Shown here: positions 16,494-27,347 of the stretch, one piece after another
Layout of the letters: every line of letters begins with the position of its first letter
How positions within the stretch are numbered: position 1 is the stretch's first letter
Source of the DNA: Aquitalea aquatilis
GTDB taxonomy: Bacteria; Pseudomonadota; Gammaproteobacteria; Burkholderiales; Chromobacteriaceae
NCBI RefSeq assembly: GCF_005155025.1
Contig: NZ_CP039731.1
Coordinates: forward strand, 2,232,001-2,296,000
Direction of reading: 5' to 3'
Length of the DNA: 64,000 nucleotides
Notes under the pieces: generated by a model
The model's database searches: none
Seen by the model: only the letters and a program-made list of their open reading frames with translations
What the model was told of the DNA's origin: nothing
Translations under genes and position numbers: made by a program

Positions 16494-18032
16494 TCAGGGC
16501 TTGGCCTGGGCGGTAGGGTCGGGGTTGGCGATATCGTCGCTGCGGTTCCACCAGCCACCACCCAGCGCCAGGAACAGCGCGGCGGTATCGGCATAGCGGC
16601 TGGCGCTGGCGCTGACCAGATTGATGCGGGTCTGCTGCCAGGTGCGCTGTGCATCCAGCAGGCTCAACTGGCTGACTGCTCCCAGGCGGAAACGCTGCTG
16701 GGTCAACTGCAGTGTTTCGCGTGCCTGTGCCTCGGCATCGGCCTGGGCTTGCAGGGTGCTGGCATCGGCGCTGACTGCGCGCAGGCTGTCGGCCACATTC
16801 TGGAAGCCCTTGAGCACGGTCTCGCGGTACTGGGCCTGGGCCTGTTCGAAAGCCGCCTCGGCAGAACGCTTTTTGGCACGCAGCGCGCCGCCGTCAAATA
16901 GCGACTGGCTGACGCTGGCGCCCAGGCTCCACAGGCTCAGCCCGGCAGTGGCCGGACCCACAAACAAACGCTCGCGGGTGAAGCTGCCGGTCAGGCTGAT
17001 TTGCGGATACTGGTTGGCCGTGGCCACGCCGACCTGGGCACCCGCCTGCTGCAGCAAGGCTTCGCTGGCGCGAATGTCCGGCCGCTGGCGCACCAGTTCC
17101 GAGGGCAGCGATACCGGCAGTTCGGCCGGCAGATGCAGGCTGTCCAAGGTGAATTCCGGCAGGCCGCCGCTTGATGGCAGCTTGCCCACATACACCGCCA
17201 GTTGGTTGCGGGTGAGGTCCAGCGCCTTTTCCAGTGGTGGCAACTGGGCGCGGGTCTGTGCCACCAGCGTAGCCTGCGACAGCACGCCACTGCGGGCGAC
17301 TGCACCCAGCGCGGCCTGTTTTTCCACGATGCGCAGCTGCTGTTCGGCAGCGGTCAGCATTTCCCGTGTGGCTTGCAACTGGGCACGCTGCGAGGCTTCC
17401 TGGATGGCGGTGGTGACCACATTGAAAATCAGCGTCTGGTAGGTGGCTTCCAGCTGATAGCGCTGGTAGTCGCTGGCGGCCATCAGTCCCTGCAATTGCT
17501 GGCGGTTGGCACCGAACAGGTCCAGCGTGTAAGACACATTGAGGCCGGCGCTCAGTACATTGAAATCACTGGGGGTGCTGCCGGACTGGGTCTGGCGCTG
17601 GCGGCTGCCGCCCAGCTGGCCGCTGACCGAGGGATATTCCAGCGTGCCGGCGGCGGCATTGTAGTTTTCCTGAGCCTGGCGCAGGGCGGCACGAGCGGCA
17701 GCCAGGCTGGGATTGTTGTGCAGGGCTTCGCGAATCAGCTGGTCGAGGGCGGGCGAGCGAAACAGCTGCCACCATTCCGGCTGCAATTGCTGGCCCAGCG
17801 CCAGGTGCTGCGCGATGCCGGCGGCACCCGCCTGCCGGCTGGCCACCGTGTGTTCGGCCAGCGGGCTGCTGCCATAGCTGCGGCTCTGGCCATCAACCAG
17901 TTGCGGTGTGCTGGCTGGCGGCGTCAGGGTGCAGCCCGACAATGCCAGACCGAGCAACAGCGGCAGCGCTGCCCGGGGGAGGGTTGACGCCGCTGTTGCC
18001 GGTGGGCGGCCCGGTGAGTGCTTGGGATGCAT
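16494..18032 (-). CDS. Outer-membrane efflux lipoprotein (NodT/OprM family)
   Basis: Outer-membrane factor of the tripartite pump, about 512 aa, with lipobox LSGC and two OEP repeats typical of TolC-like trimers. I start it at 18032 because AGGAG lies six bases upstream; the frame is open to 18080 but without a comparable site. It is first in the order OMF-adaptor-permease, which is less usual than OMF last. Confidence 0.9.
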   Translation of the reverse strand: MHPKHSPGRPPATAASTLPRAALPLLLGLALSGCTLTPPASTPQLVDGQSRSYGSSPLAEHTVASRQAGAAGIAQHLALGQQLQPEWWQLFRSPALDQLIREALHNNPSLAAARAALRQAQENYNAAAGTLEYPSVSGQLGGSRQRQTQSGSTPSDFNVLSAGLNVSYTLDLFGANRQQLQGLMAASDYQRYQLEATYQTLIFNVVTTAIQEASQRAQLQATREMLTAAEQQLRIVEKQAALGAVARSGVLSQATLVAQTRAQLPPLEKALDLTRNQLAVYVGKLPSSGGLPEFTLDSLHLPAELPVSLPSELVRQRPDIRASEALLQQAGAQVGVATANQYPQISLTGSFTRERLFVGPATAGLSLWSLGASVSQSLFDGGALRAKKRSAEAAFEQAQAQYRETVLKGFQNVADSLRAVSADASTLQAQADAEAQARETLQLTQQRFRLGAVSQLSLLDAQRTWQQTRINLVSASASRYADTAALFLALGGGWWNRSDDIANPDPTAQAKP

Positions 18033-18113
18033 CCTGTACTCCTGTTCTTGACCTGCGCAGCCGTGGTGGTGGCTTTGCATTGTCCTGCCTTGTGGGCGAG
18101 TTGATTCTTCGGA

Positions 18114-18728
18114 TTATTCTGATATTGCTGCCGGATGCGACGCTTTGATCAGCCGGTCAAAGGCATACAGAAAGCGCCGACGGGCTTCTTCGCTATCCTG
18201 CGGGCCGCTACTGTTCAGATTGCGTAGGGCAATGCCGGCAATGGTGCTGTGGAACAGGGCCATTTCGTCGTCGCTGGCGTGAACGCCCAGCCGCTTGAAG
18301 GCTTCTTTCTTGTTGTTCAGCATGCGGCGGTCAAAGTCGCTGATCCAGTCCTTGAGTTTGGGGTCGACCTCGGCCGCCACGGTGACCGCCACCATCAGCC
18401 GGGCAATGCGGCTGTCGCAGATGTTGTTGCACATGGCCTGGCGAAACGCCTCCAGCGTGGGCATGGGCGCTGTGTCATGGCAGCCCTGGGCGTTGATCAC
18501 CATCAGGCAGCCATGCTCCACCACCACGGTCAGCAGATCGTTGCGCGTGGGGAAGTAATAGGTCAGGTGGCTCTGGCGTAGGCCGGCCTGCTTGGCAACC
18601 TTGCTCTGGCTGAAGCCCAGGATTCCGTCATGCAGCAGCACATCCAGCGCGGCATCAATCAGCTTGGTGCGGATGTCCTTGCAACTGGCGGCCGAGCAGG
18701 GCGGGGCGGATTGTTGGCTTGCTGTCAT
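18114..18728 (-). CDS. TetR-family regulator of the efflux operon
   Basis: A 204-aa repressor with an N-terminal TetR helix-turn-helix (about 24-68, FSQSKVAKQAGLRQSHLTYYF) and an all-helical ligand domain. It lies directly upstream of the RND genes on the same strand, 81 bp before the outer-membrane factor, so it likely controls them and itself. An inverted repeat 6 bp before its start codon is a candidate operator. Confidence 0.88.
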   Translation of the reverse strand: MTASQQSAPPCSAASCKDIRTKLIDAALDVLLHDGILGFSQSKVAKQAGLRQSHLTYYFPTRNDLLTVVVEHGCLMVINAQGCHDTAPMPTLEAFRQAMCNNICDSRIARLMVAVTVAAEVDPKLKDWISDFDRRMLNNKKEAFKRLGVHASDDEMALFHSTIAGIALRNLNSSGPQDSEEARRRFLYAFDRLIKASHPAAISE

Positions 18729-18733
18729 GGTTT

Positions 18734-18749
18734 TTGGTCAAGTTACCAA
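18734..18749. promoter_or_regulatory. Candidate TetR operator
   Basis: Inverted repeat TTGGT-caagtt-ACCAA beginning 6 bp upstream of the TetR start codon. Its position suits autorepression. The assignment rests only on symmetry and position. Confidence 0.4.
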
Positions 18750-19220
18750 GAAGTGGCAATCTAACAATATTCCATGTGATTTGCCAGCCTGTGTGGCGGA
18801 TTATTTTGCGCGGGCCGGTTTCCCCAGTGATCTGAGGCAGATTTGACACAGGTGGGGAGCTGTACAAGCCGGGTGGGAATCAAGACAAGGGGAAGGATGT
18901 TGCGGGGAGTCATGCATTTTGCCAAAAAATACCAAATGACTTTATTTTCACTTTAAAAATGTAAATGTCATTAAGTGTGGGCGCAAAAGCAAGCCATAAC
19001 CTATGGCATGGCTGGGCAAACAGGTTTTGATGCAGATCATGCTTGTTGTCATTAGTCTGCGAGGCGGCGGTGGAAGCTGCTTAAGTAGCGGGTCTGCCAG
19101 CCTGACGTAAAGGTAAGGATAAGCGTCAGCCGGCAGCATGAATCTGGCCGAGACAGGCCGGAACAACGCTCGATAAAACAGCAGGCCGCAAGCAGGCCGC
19201 AAATTGCAAGGGATAAACAA
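18750..19220. other. Non-coding region before the CoA-transferase
   Basis: About 470 bp without a supported gene. It holds an AT-rich stretch (18918-18972) flanked by AATGAC/GTCATT, and AAGGGA shortly before the GTG start of the CoA-transferase. The promoter was not resolved. Confidence 0.4.
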
Positions 19221-20732
19221 GTGGAAAGACGTATCCACCATGCCGGACTGGCAGGGAAAATCATGTCGGCAGAAAATGCCGCAGCACAAATCCAGCCGGG
19301 CATGACCGTGGGCATGAGCGGTTTTACCGGCTCGGGCTACCCCAAGGCCGTGCCATTGGCACTGGCTGGCCGCATTGAGGCCGCACAAGGACGGGGTGAA
19401 AAATTTGCCCTGCGCGTGCTGACTGGCGCCTCCACCGCGCCGGAACTGGATGGCGCGCTGGCCAAGGCTGGGGGTATCGACTTCCGTCTGCCCTATCAGT
19501 CTGATCCGGAGCTGCGCGCGCGCATCAACCGTGGCGAAATCGAATACATGGATGTGCATCTGGGCCAGGTGGCGCAATACACCTGGTTTGGTTTCCTCGG
19601 CAAGATCGATGTGGCCGTGGTGGAAGTTGCCGGCATCCTACCGGATGGCCGGCTGATTCCTTCGACTTCAATTGGCAATAACAAAACCTGGCTGGACCTG
19701 GCCGACAAGGTGATTCTGGAAGTCAACAGCACCCAGCCGCTGGGGCTGGATGGCATGCACGACATCTATTACGGTACGGCGCTGCCGCCCAATCGTCAGC
19801 CCATTCCGCTGACGCAAGCCGGCGACCGTATCGGCGAGCCTTATCTGCGGGTTGATCCGGCCAAGGTGGTGGCGGTGGTGGAAACCCATGCGCCGGACCG
19901 ACTTGGCCGCTTTAGCGCCCCGGACGAAACCAGCCAGCGTATTGCCGGCCATCTGGTGGAATTCCTCAAGCATGAAATCAAGGTGGGGCGTCTGCCGGAA
20001 AACCTGCTGCCCTTGCAGTCTGGTGTGGGCAATATCGCCAATGCGGTGCTGGGCGGGCTGCGTGATGGCGGCTTTAGCAATCTGACTGCGTTTACCGAGG
20101 TGATTCAGGACGGCATGCTCGACCTGATCCGCACCGACACCATCCGCATGGCCTCGGCTACCGCGCTGTCGCTCAGCCCGGAAGGAGTGCAAGAGTTCGC
20201 CCGCAATATCGAGCACTACCGCGAGCGCATAGTGCTGCGGCCGCAGGAAATCTCCAATCATGCCGAACTGGTGCGCCGCCTGGGCTGTATCGGCATCAAC
20301 GGCATGGTAGAGGCCGATCTATACGGCAACGTCAACTCCACCCATGTGGCCGGCACCTCCATCATCAACGGCATTGGCGGTTCTGGCGACTTTGCCCGCA
20401 ATGGCTTTTTGTCCTGCTTCGTCACCCCCAGTACCGCCAAGAACGGGGCGATTTCCTGCATCGTGCCCATGGTCAGCCATGTCGATCACACCGAGCACGA
20501 CGTGTGCATCATCGTCACCGAACAGGGGTTGGCTGACCTGCGTGGCCTGTCGCCCAAGCAGCGCGCCCGCGCGGTGATTGCCAACTGCGCCCACCCGGAC
20601 TATCGCCCGCTGCTGCAGGATTACTTTGACCGCGCCTGCCGCGACAGCAAGGGCAAGCACACCCCGCATCTGCTGGGCGAGGCGCTGTCCTGGCATGAGC
20701 GGCTGCTAGGGCAGGGCAGCATGCAGCGCTGA
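19221..20732 (+). CDS. Acetyl-CoA hydrolase/transferase family, probable succinyl-CoA:acetate CoA-transferase
   Basis: A 503-aa cytoplasmic class I CoA-transferase. The N-terminal Gly-rich segment GMSGFTGSGYPKAVP, the core GVGNIANAVLGGL and FTEVIQDGMLDLI (with the probable catalytic Glu) match the Cat1/AarC succinate CoA-transferases. It would move CoA between acetyl- and succinyl-CoA, linking acetate use to the TCA cycle. The start is GTG, preceded by AAGGGA. It is a single gene with a terminator after it. Confidence 0.87.
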   Translation: MERRIHHAGLAGKIMSAENAAAQIQPGMTVGMSGFTGSGYPKAVPLALAGRIEAAQGRGEKFALRVLTGASTAPELDGALAKAGGIDFRLPYQSDPELRARINRGEIEYMDVHLGQVAQYTWFGFLGKIDVAVVEVAGILPDGRLIPSTSIGNNKTWLDLADKVILEVNSTQPLGLDGMHDIYYGTALPPNRQPIPLTQAGDRIGEPYLRVDPAKVVAVVETHAPDRLGRFSAPDETSQRIAGHLVEFLKHEIKVGRLPENLLPLQSGVGNIANAVLGGLRDGGFSNLTAFTEVIQDGMLDLIRTDTIRMASATALSLSPEGVQEFARNIEHYRERIVLRPQEISNHAELVRRLGCIGINGMVEADLYGNVNSTHVAGTSIINGIGGSGDFARNGFLSCFVTPSTAKNGAISCIVPMVSHVDHTEHDVCIIVTEQGLADLRGLSPKQRARAVIANCAHPDYRPLLQDYFDRACRDSKGKHTPHLLGEALSWHERLLGQGSMQR

Positions 20733-20773
20733 GTCGCGCTCAGGGGCTTGCCTGCCCGTTCGATGGAAAGGAA

Positions 20774-20805
20774 AAGGCCATGCCATACCCGGCATGGGCC
20801 TTTTT
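20774..20805 (+). terminator. Terminator between convergent genes
   Basis: Stem AAGGCC-ATGCC / GGCATGGGCCTT (one bulge) with a six-base loop and TTTTT after it. The A run on the other side suggests it also serves the minus-strand dehydrogenase ending at 20831. Confidence 0.8.
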
Positions 20806-20830
20806 GACGGGGTCTGGAGCGGGGGCGGGT

Positions 20831-21847
20831 TTACAGCTCCACCACCTGTTTGCTGCGCAGTGCCTGGGTGATGGCCAGGCCAATGCGCGTCGCCTCGGTG
20901 GCATCGGCCAGGCTCAGTGCCAGCGGTTGATCCTGCAGCACAGCATCGACAAAGTGCTGGGCCTCGCTGACAAAAGCTTCGGCAAAACGCTGGTAGAAGT
21001 CCTGCACACATTCATTGCGCACGCCATGGACATCGCTGATGTCCACCCGGTTGGCGCGCGGGTTGGCTCCCACAGTCAGCCGCCCGGCACTGGCGAAGAT
21101 TTCGGTCAGGGTTTCATGGCCATGCGCCTGGGTGCGCGAGGCATAGAAGCAAGCCAGCTTGCCATCGGCAAACTCCAGCATCGCCACGCCATTGTCCACG
21201 TCGCCACAGTCGGCCAGTGCCGGGTGCAGGGCATTGGTGCCAGTGGCCCAAGCGCGTAGCGGCTTGGGTGAGCCCAGCAGCCAGCGTGCCAGATCGATAT
21301 CGTGAATGCTGCAATCCATGAAAATGCCGCCGCTGCTGGGGGAAAATTTCACAAAAAAACCATTCTCGTCATTCAGGTCACAGGTTTGTGAGCGCAATAG
21401 ATAAGGCTGGCCCACCAGGCCCTGTTGCAGCTTGGCGGCGGCATCCTGATAGCTGGCATCAAAGCGGCGGACAAAACCCACCATGGCCTTGAGTTGCGGA
21501 TGGTCTGCCGCTACTGCTTCTACTTTCTGGCAATCTTCCACATTCAGCGCCAGCGGTTTTTCGCAAAACACATGCTTGCCGGCGCGCAGGCTGGCGATGA
21601 TCTGCTCGGCATGCAGCGCGGTAGGGGTGACCAGAAATACCGCTTGTAGCTCTGGCTCTGCCAGCATCGCATCCAGCGTGGCGTGGCGCTGCACGCCGGG
21701 CAGGTTTTCCGCTGCCCAGTCCAGTTCTTGCGCCAATGGCGAGCAGGCCGCCAGCAGTGTTGCACCGCGAATGCGGTCGCGCAGATTGAGCGCATGGCGG
21801 CGACCTAGCCGGCCCAGGCCGACAAGGCCGATATTCAGTGTGGACAT
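20831..21847 (-). CDS. Gfo/Idh/MocA dehydrogenase, inositol-type (copy 3 of operon)
   Basis: A 338-aa NAD(P)-dependent oxidoreductase. The Rossmann start is GLVGLGRLGRRHA, with the catalytic-site segment CEKPLAL around 95 and the C-terminal motif GGIFMDCSIHDIDLARWL, where His and Asp are the conserved residues of inositol dehydrogenases. Probable oxidation of an inositol isomer to an inosose. It is the last gene of the minus-strand operon, 57 bp after the IolG gene. Confidence 0.82.
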   Translation of the reverse strand: MSTLNIGLVGLGRLGRRHALNLRDRIRGATLLAACSPLAQELDWAAENLPGVQRHATLDAMLAEPELQAVFLVTPTALHAEQIIASLRAGKHVFCEKPLALNVEDCQKVEAVAADHPQLKAMVGFVRRFDASYQDAAAKLQQGLVGQPYLLRSQTCDLNDENGFFVKFSPSSGGIFMDCSIHDIDLARWLLGSPKPLRAWATGTNALHPALADCGDVDNGVAMLEFADGKLACFYASRTQAHGHETLTEIFASAGRLTVGANPRANRVDISDVHGVRNECVQDFYQRFAEAFVSEAQHFVDAVLQDQPLALSLADATEATRIGLAITQALRSKQVVEL

Positions 21848-21904
21848 GACTTCTCCTTGCCCGCCGGATTTGTGCGCGGCGGGCTGCTTGGCAATCGGGG
21901 AGAT

Positions 21905-22891
21905 TTACAGGGTGATCAGGCGGTTTTCCTGCCAGGAGCGGGTGGCCGCATCGGCCAGTTCCAGTGCCTTGACGCCATCCTCCACCGTGGTACGCGGGCG
22001 GGTGCCGTGCTGCACTACCTCAAAGAAGTGGGCCATTTCCAGTGCATAGGCGGCGCGGTAGCGTTCCAGGAAAAAGCGTTCCGGCAGATCGGTGCTGACC
22101 TGCTGGCTGCCATAGGCGGTGACTTCGGTGGGGCGGTGATTACCGGCCTGCAGCATCCCCAGATTTCCCATCACCTCGAAACGCTGGTCATAGCCATAGG
22201 CGGCACGGCGGCTGGTGTTGATCTGGCACAGACGGCCAGAACGGGTGCGGATGGTGACCGCCGTGGTATCGGCATCGCCAGCCGCACCGATGGCCGGGTC
22301 GGTCAGGACGCTGGCGCTGGCCTGCACGCTGACGGCTTCGTCGGCCAGAATCCAGCGGCAGATGTCGAAATCGTGAATCAGCATGTCCTTGAAAATGCCG
22401 CCAGAGCGCTTGATGTAGTCCACCGGCGGTGCGCCAGGGTCGCGGCTGGTGACAATCAGCACTTCCGGCTGGCCGATTTCCCCGGCCTCGATGCGCGCTT
22501 TCACTGCGGCAAAGGTGGGGTCGTAGCGGCGCTGAAAGCCGATCAGGCAGGCTACGCCAGCTTCTTTCACCGCAGCGGCGCATTGGCGTGCGCGCTCCAG
22601 GGTAAGGTCTACCGGTTTTTCGCAGAAGATGGCCTTGCCACGGGCTGCAGCACGCAGGATGAGGTCGGCATGGGTATCGGTACTGGAGGCAATGACGACA
22701 GCGCCCACTTCCGGGTCGGCCAGTGCGCTGTCGATATCAGTCACGCTGGCACCATAATGTGCGGCCAGTTCCTGTGCGGATGGCTGGTGGGTATCGACGA
22801 CATACTTCAGGCGGGCGCCGGACTGGGCGGCCAGGTTGGCGGCGTGGATCTTGCCGATACGGCCGGCTCCGAACAGGGCTACTGCGGTCAT
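21905..22891 (-). CDS. iolG: Inositol 2-dehydrogenase
   Basis: A 328-aa Gfo/Idh/MocA enzyme, the first step of myo-inositol catabolism (to 2-keto-myo-inositol, NAD-dependent). It has Rossmann GAGRIGKIHA, CEKPVDL, GFQRRYDP and the catalytic block GGIFKDMLIHDFDICRWIL. Among the dehydrogenases here it is closest to the IdhA/IolG pattern as I recall it. A variant inositol operator lies just upstream (22962-22975), so this and the following dehydrogenase gene may form a unit. Confidence 0.85.
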   Translation of the reverse strand: MTAVALFGAGRIGKIHAANLAAQSGARLKYVVDTHQPSAQELAAHYGASVTDIDSALADPEVGAVVIASSTDTHADLILRAAARGKAIFCEKPVDLTLERARQCAAAVKEAGVACLIGFQRRYDPTFAAVKARIEAGEIGQPEVLIVTSRDPGAPPVDYIKRSGGIFKDMLIHDFDICRWILADEAVSVQASASVLTDPAIGAAGDADTTAVTIRTRSGRLCQINTSRRAAYGYDQRFEVMGNLGMLQAGNHRPTEVTAYGSQQVSTDLPERFFLERYRAAYALEMAHFFEVVQHGTRPRTTVEDGVKALELADAATRSWQENRLITL

Positions 22892-23090
22892 TGCTGTCTC
22901 CTCATGCGTGTTGTTGGCCTGCCATATGCCTGGCGCGGCAGCTTGCCTGAGAGTATATGTTAGAAAAAAATTTCTGAAAAATATTTATTCGGAAATTTTA
23001 TTTTCTGAAGTGCAAAAGGAAAAAAAGCCACAGTAGTCGATGGCCACCGTGGCAAGTCCGAGGAAGTGTGCTGCAGAAGAAACTGCCGGG
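22892..23090 (-). promoter_or_regulatory. AT-rich promoter region upstream of iolG
   Basis: This spacer has a markedly AT-rich segment (22955-23010) holding AGAA-aaaaat-TTCT (22962-22975), a variant of the palindrome found before iolD, the ABC operon and iolC, and a GGAAATTTTATTTTC stretch next to it. It suggests an internal promoter for the two iolG-like genes. Confidence 0.55.
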
Positions 23091-24975
<1,885 letters not shown>

Positions 24976-25001
24976 GATGGGCTTTCGGCGGGTGAGGGGG
25001 C

Positions 25002-25900
25002 TTACTTCGGTTGCCAGTGGCGGTAGTGCTGGTTCAGGTAGCGCTGCATTTCGCTCAGCATGAAGCGCGACGATTCATCGGCGCGTTCTTCCCAGGCAAA
25101 CACGCAGGAAGACAGCACGCCGTCAAAGCCGATCTCGGCCAGGGTGGCGAAGAACACATCCCAGTCGATTTCGCCCTGGCCGATATCCAGATGCTGATGT
25201 ACGCGCACATTGGCCCCCGGCGGATTGACGATGTAGCGCAGACCGGATGACGCCCGGTGATTGAAGGTGTCGGCCACCCGCACATGGGTTAGTACTGGCG
25301 CAGCGGCACGCAGCATGGCGGCCATGTCGTCGCCGTAATAGAAGGTATGTGGCGCGATATAGGACAGCTTGACCTGAGGCGAGCCGATTAGCTGCACGAT
25401 GTCCAGTGCCGGCTGAAAGGTTTCGATCCAGTCTTCCGGATGCGGCTCTATCGATAGCTGCAGGCCTTCACGCTCGAAAATCGGTAGAAGTTCGTCCATC
25501 GAACGCCAAAATGCCGCCTCGCATTGCTCCGGGGTGTTGATGCCTGCTCCCATGCCCAGTGACCGTTCTGGCGCTGCGCCACGACCAAATTCGGAAATCA
25601 GGGTGTCGCACTCCAGCTCCACCGCAATTTCGATGGCCCGCTTCCAGTATTTCATTGCCGCCTGGCGTTCATCTTCGAACGGGCTGGACCAGCGGTACAT
25701 CGGCTGCAAGGTGGCCAGGCTCACGCCATGCTCGCGCATGGGGCCAGCCGTACGCCATTGGCACGCGGCATGGCCCACCATTGCAGCAGGTCGGCACGTG
25801 GCGATAACTCGATATGGCGGTAACCCAGCTCTGCCGTCTTGCGGCACAGCTCTGGCAGGCTCAGCTGCCGGTGCATGTAAGGGTCCAGAGCAATTTTCAT
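25002..25900 (-). pseudogene. Frameshifted IolH-like sugar phosphate isomerase/epimerase
   Basis: The N-terminal part starts at 25900 (MKIALDPYMHRQLSLPEL, with AGGAGG before the ATG) and runs to WWAMPRA near 25763, but that frame stops at 25721. The remainder, from MREHGVSLATLQPMYRW (25739) to 25002, is in another frame and is well conserved in character (SEFGRG, IEPHPEDW, NHRASSGLRYIVNPPG). Only 23 nt separate the two conserved blocks, where I would expect about 36 from family memory, so a deletion of about 13 nt fits better than a single-base error. It is first in the operon. It may be non-functional unless the short product or a restart is active. Confidence 0.8.
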
Positions 25901-26044
25901 GTCGTCCTCCTGTTCTTGTCGTATGGCCGGATAATGTTGCGGTGCACACCATGCCAAGCGCTTGATGCCTTGTGGCGGAAGGGGGGCAGGCTGGTGTGGT
26001 GGGACTGACTCTAGGGGAGGGAGAACAGCTTTTCAGTTGCTGTT

Positions 26045-26062
26045 TTGACGATAAATCGTCAA
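26045..26062. promoter_or_regulatory. 18-bp perfect palindrome, candidate LacI-family operator
   Basis: Arms TTGACGAT and ATCGTCAA flank a central AA. It is placed between the minus-strand dehydrogenase operon and the LacI-family gene, 42 bp before the latter. Size, symmetry and position suit autoregulation and control of the divergent operon. Confidence 0.55.
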
Positions 26063-26103
26063 TGTGGGCCGATTGCCCAGCTAGCAGCACAGGAAGGCTC
26101 CCC

Positions 26104-27159
26104 ATGACGGCACCCGCTCGTCGCAAGAAAACCGCCCGCTTTATCGAAATTGCCGCCGCCGCCGGGGTGAGCGTGGCCACGGTGGACCGGGTATTGAACG
26201 AGCGCGGCAGCGTATCTGCCCAGGCGCGGGACAGGGTAGTGGCCGCTGCACGCGAACTGGCAGTGCCACGGCTGTTACCGGACACCCGTCACGGGCTGAT
26301 TCATATCGACATCCTGTTGCCGGACAACCGCTCGCCATTTTTCCAGCGCCTGCGCCAGGCCTTGCTGCAGGCACTGCCCATGCTGGACCAGCGGGTGGTG
26401 GTGCATCAGCAAACGCTGGGCGAAAAAGACGAGGCAGGCCTGCTGCGCGCGCTGCGACCACGGCCCTACCTTCGGCAGGGGCTGATTGTGGCGGCACCGG
26501 ATACCCCTGCAGTGCAGCTGGCCTTGCAAGCAGCCATCCAGCGTGGCGAGCAGGTGGCCCTGGTGGTGAGTAATGTGGCCGGCCTGCCACAGGCGCGCTA
26601 TGTCGGCATCGACAACCACGCTGCCGGGCGTACTGCCGGCCTGTTGCTGGGGCGGTTGTGCCGCCAGCCGGGGCGGGTGCTATTGCTGTCCAGCCGGCCG
26701 GATTATCGTGGCCATCTGGAGCGCGCCAGCGGCTGTGCCGAGGTGCTGGCGCAGGACTTTCCCCATTTGCAGTGCGATCAGGTGGCCACCGCCACCCATG
26801 ACGATGCCGACCGTTGCCATGCTGCGGTCAGCCTTGCCTTCAAGCAGGGGCAGCCGATTGCCGGCATTTACAACAGTGGAGCCGGCTCCCCGGGCATCGA
26901 AGCTGCGCTGCACCGCTATGCCATCCACGACAAGGTGTGTTGGGTGACGCACGAATTGTCGGACGACCACCGTCTGTATCTGCAACAGGGCCTGCTGGAC
27001 GTGGTGATTGATCAGGACCCGGACGGCCAGGCCATCAAGGCCTTGCAGCATGTGCTGAGTGTGGCGGAGCAAGCGCCCGCCGCTGCCAGGGCTGGTCCGG
27101 CGGAATTCCGGTTGTATCTGGCAGAAAACATGTCAGCCCAGCCTTATCTGACCGGCTGA
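26104..27159 (+). CDS. LacI-family transcriptional regulator
   Basis: A 351-aa regulator. The N-terminal HTH (about 11-56) contains GVSVATVDRVLNERGSVSAQ, and a periplasmic-binding-protein-like ligand domain follows (about 65-345). The start at 26104 follows GGAAGG; the upstream in-frame extension is unlikely. It is divergent from the dehydrogenase/isomerase operon, which suggests it senses an inositol or inosose and controls that operon through the palindrome at 26045-26062. Confidence 0.87.
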   Translation: MTAPARRKKTARFIEIAAAAGVSVATVDRVLNERGSVSAQARDRVVAAARELAVPRLLPDTRHGLIHIDILLPDNRSPFFQRLRQALLQALPMLDQRVVVHQQTLGEKDEAGLLRALRPRPYLRQGLIVAAPDTPAVQLALQAAIQRGEQVALVVSNVAGLPQARYVGIDNHAAGRTAGLLLGRLCRQPGRVLLLSSRPDYRGHLERASGCAEVLAQDFPHLQCDQVATATHDDADRCHAAVSLAFKQGQPIAGIYNSGAGSPGIEAALHRYAIHDKVCWVTHELSDDHRLYLQQGLLDVVIDQDPDGQAIKALQHVLSVAEQAPAAARAGPAEFRLYLAENMSAQPYLTG

Positions 27160-27195
27160 ATCTGCCTGGCCGCAACGCCTTGGTTTCGCATTCAA

Positions 27196-27209
27196 GGAAA
27201 TCAATTTCC
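27196..27209. promoter_or_regulatory. Inositol operator GGAA-N6-TTCC upstream of iolD
   Basis: GGAA-atcaat-TTCC, an exact GGAA-N6-TTCC palindrome in an AT-rich promoter 139 bp before the iolD start. Variants with TTCT are found before the ABC operon and iolC. Confidence 0.65.
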
Positions 27210-27347
27210 AAAATAAAATAAAATGAAAAATATTTTGCAATTTGGTTGAAATCTTATATCGTAGTGGCAGACAAGCCCCTTACCGTTGATGGCCTGCCAG
27301 CGGCTCCGCCCAGCCGGGCGCAGGCTGTCTCCCCCTGGAGAATGGAT

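Noticed and set aside
25901-26285. N-terminal extension of the minus-strand IolH-like frame upstream of 25900
   Set aside because: It overlaps the LacI-family gene antisense and has no conserved start; the real N terminus is in another frame from 25900.
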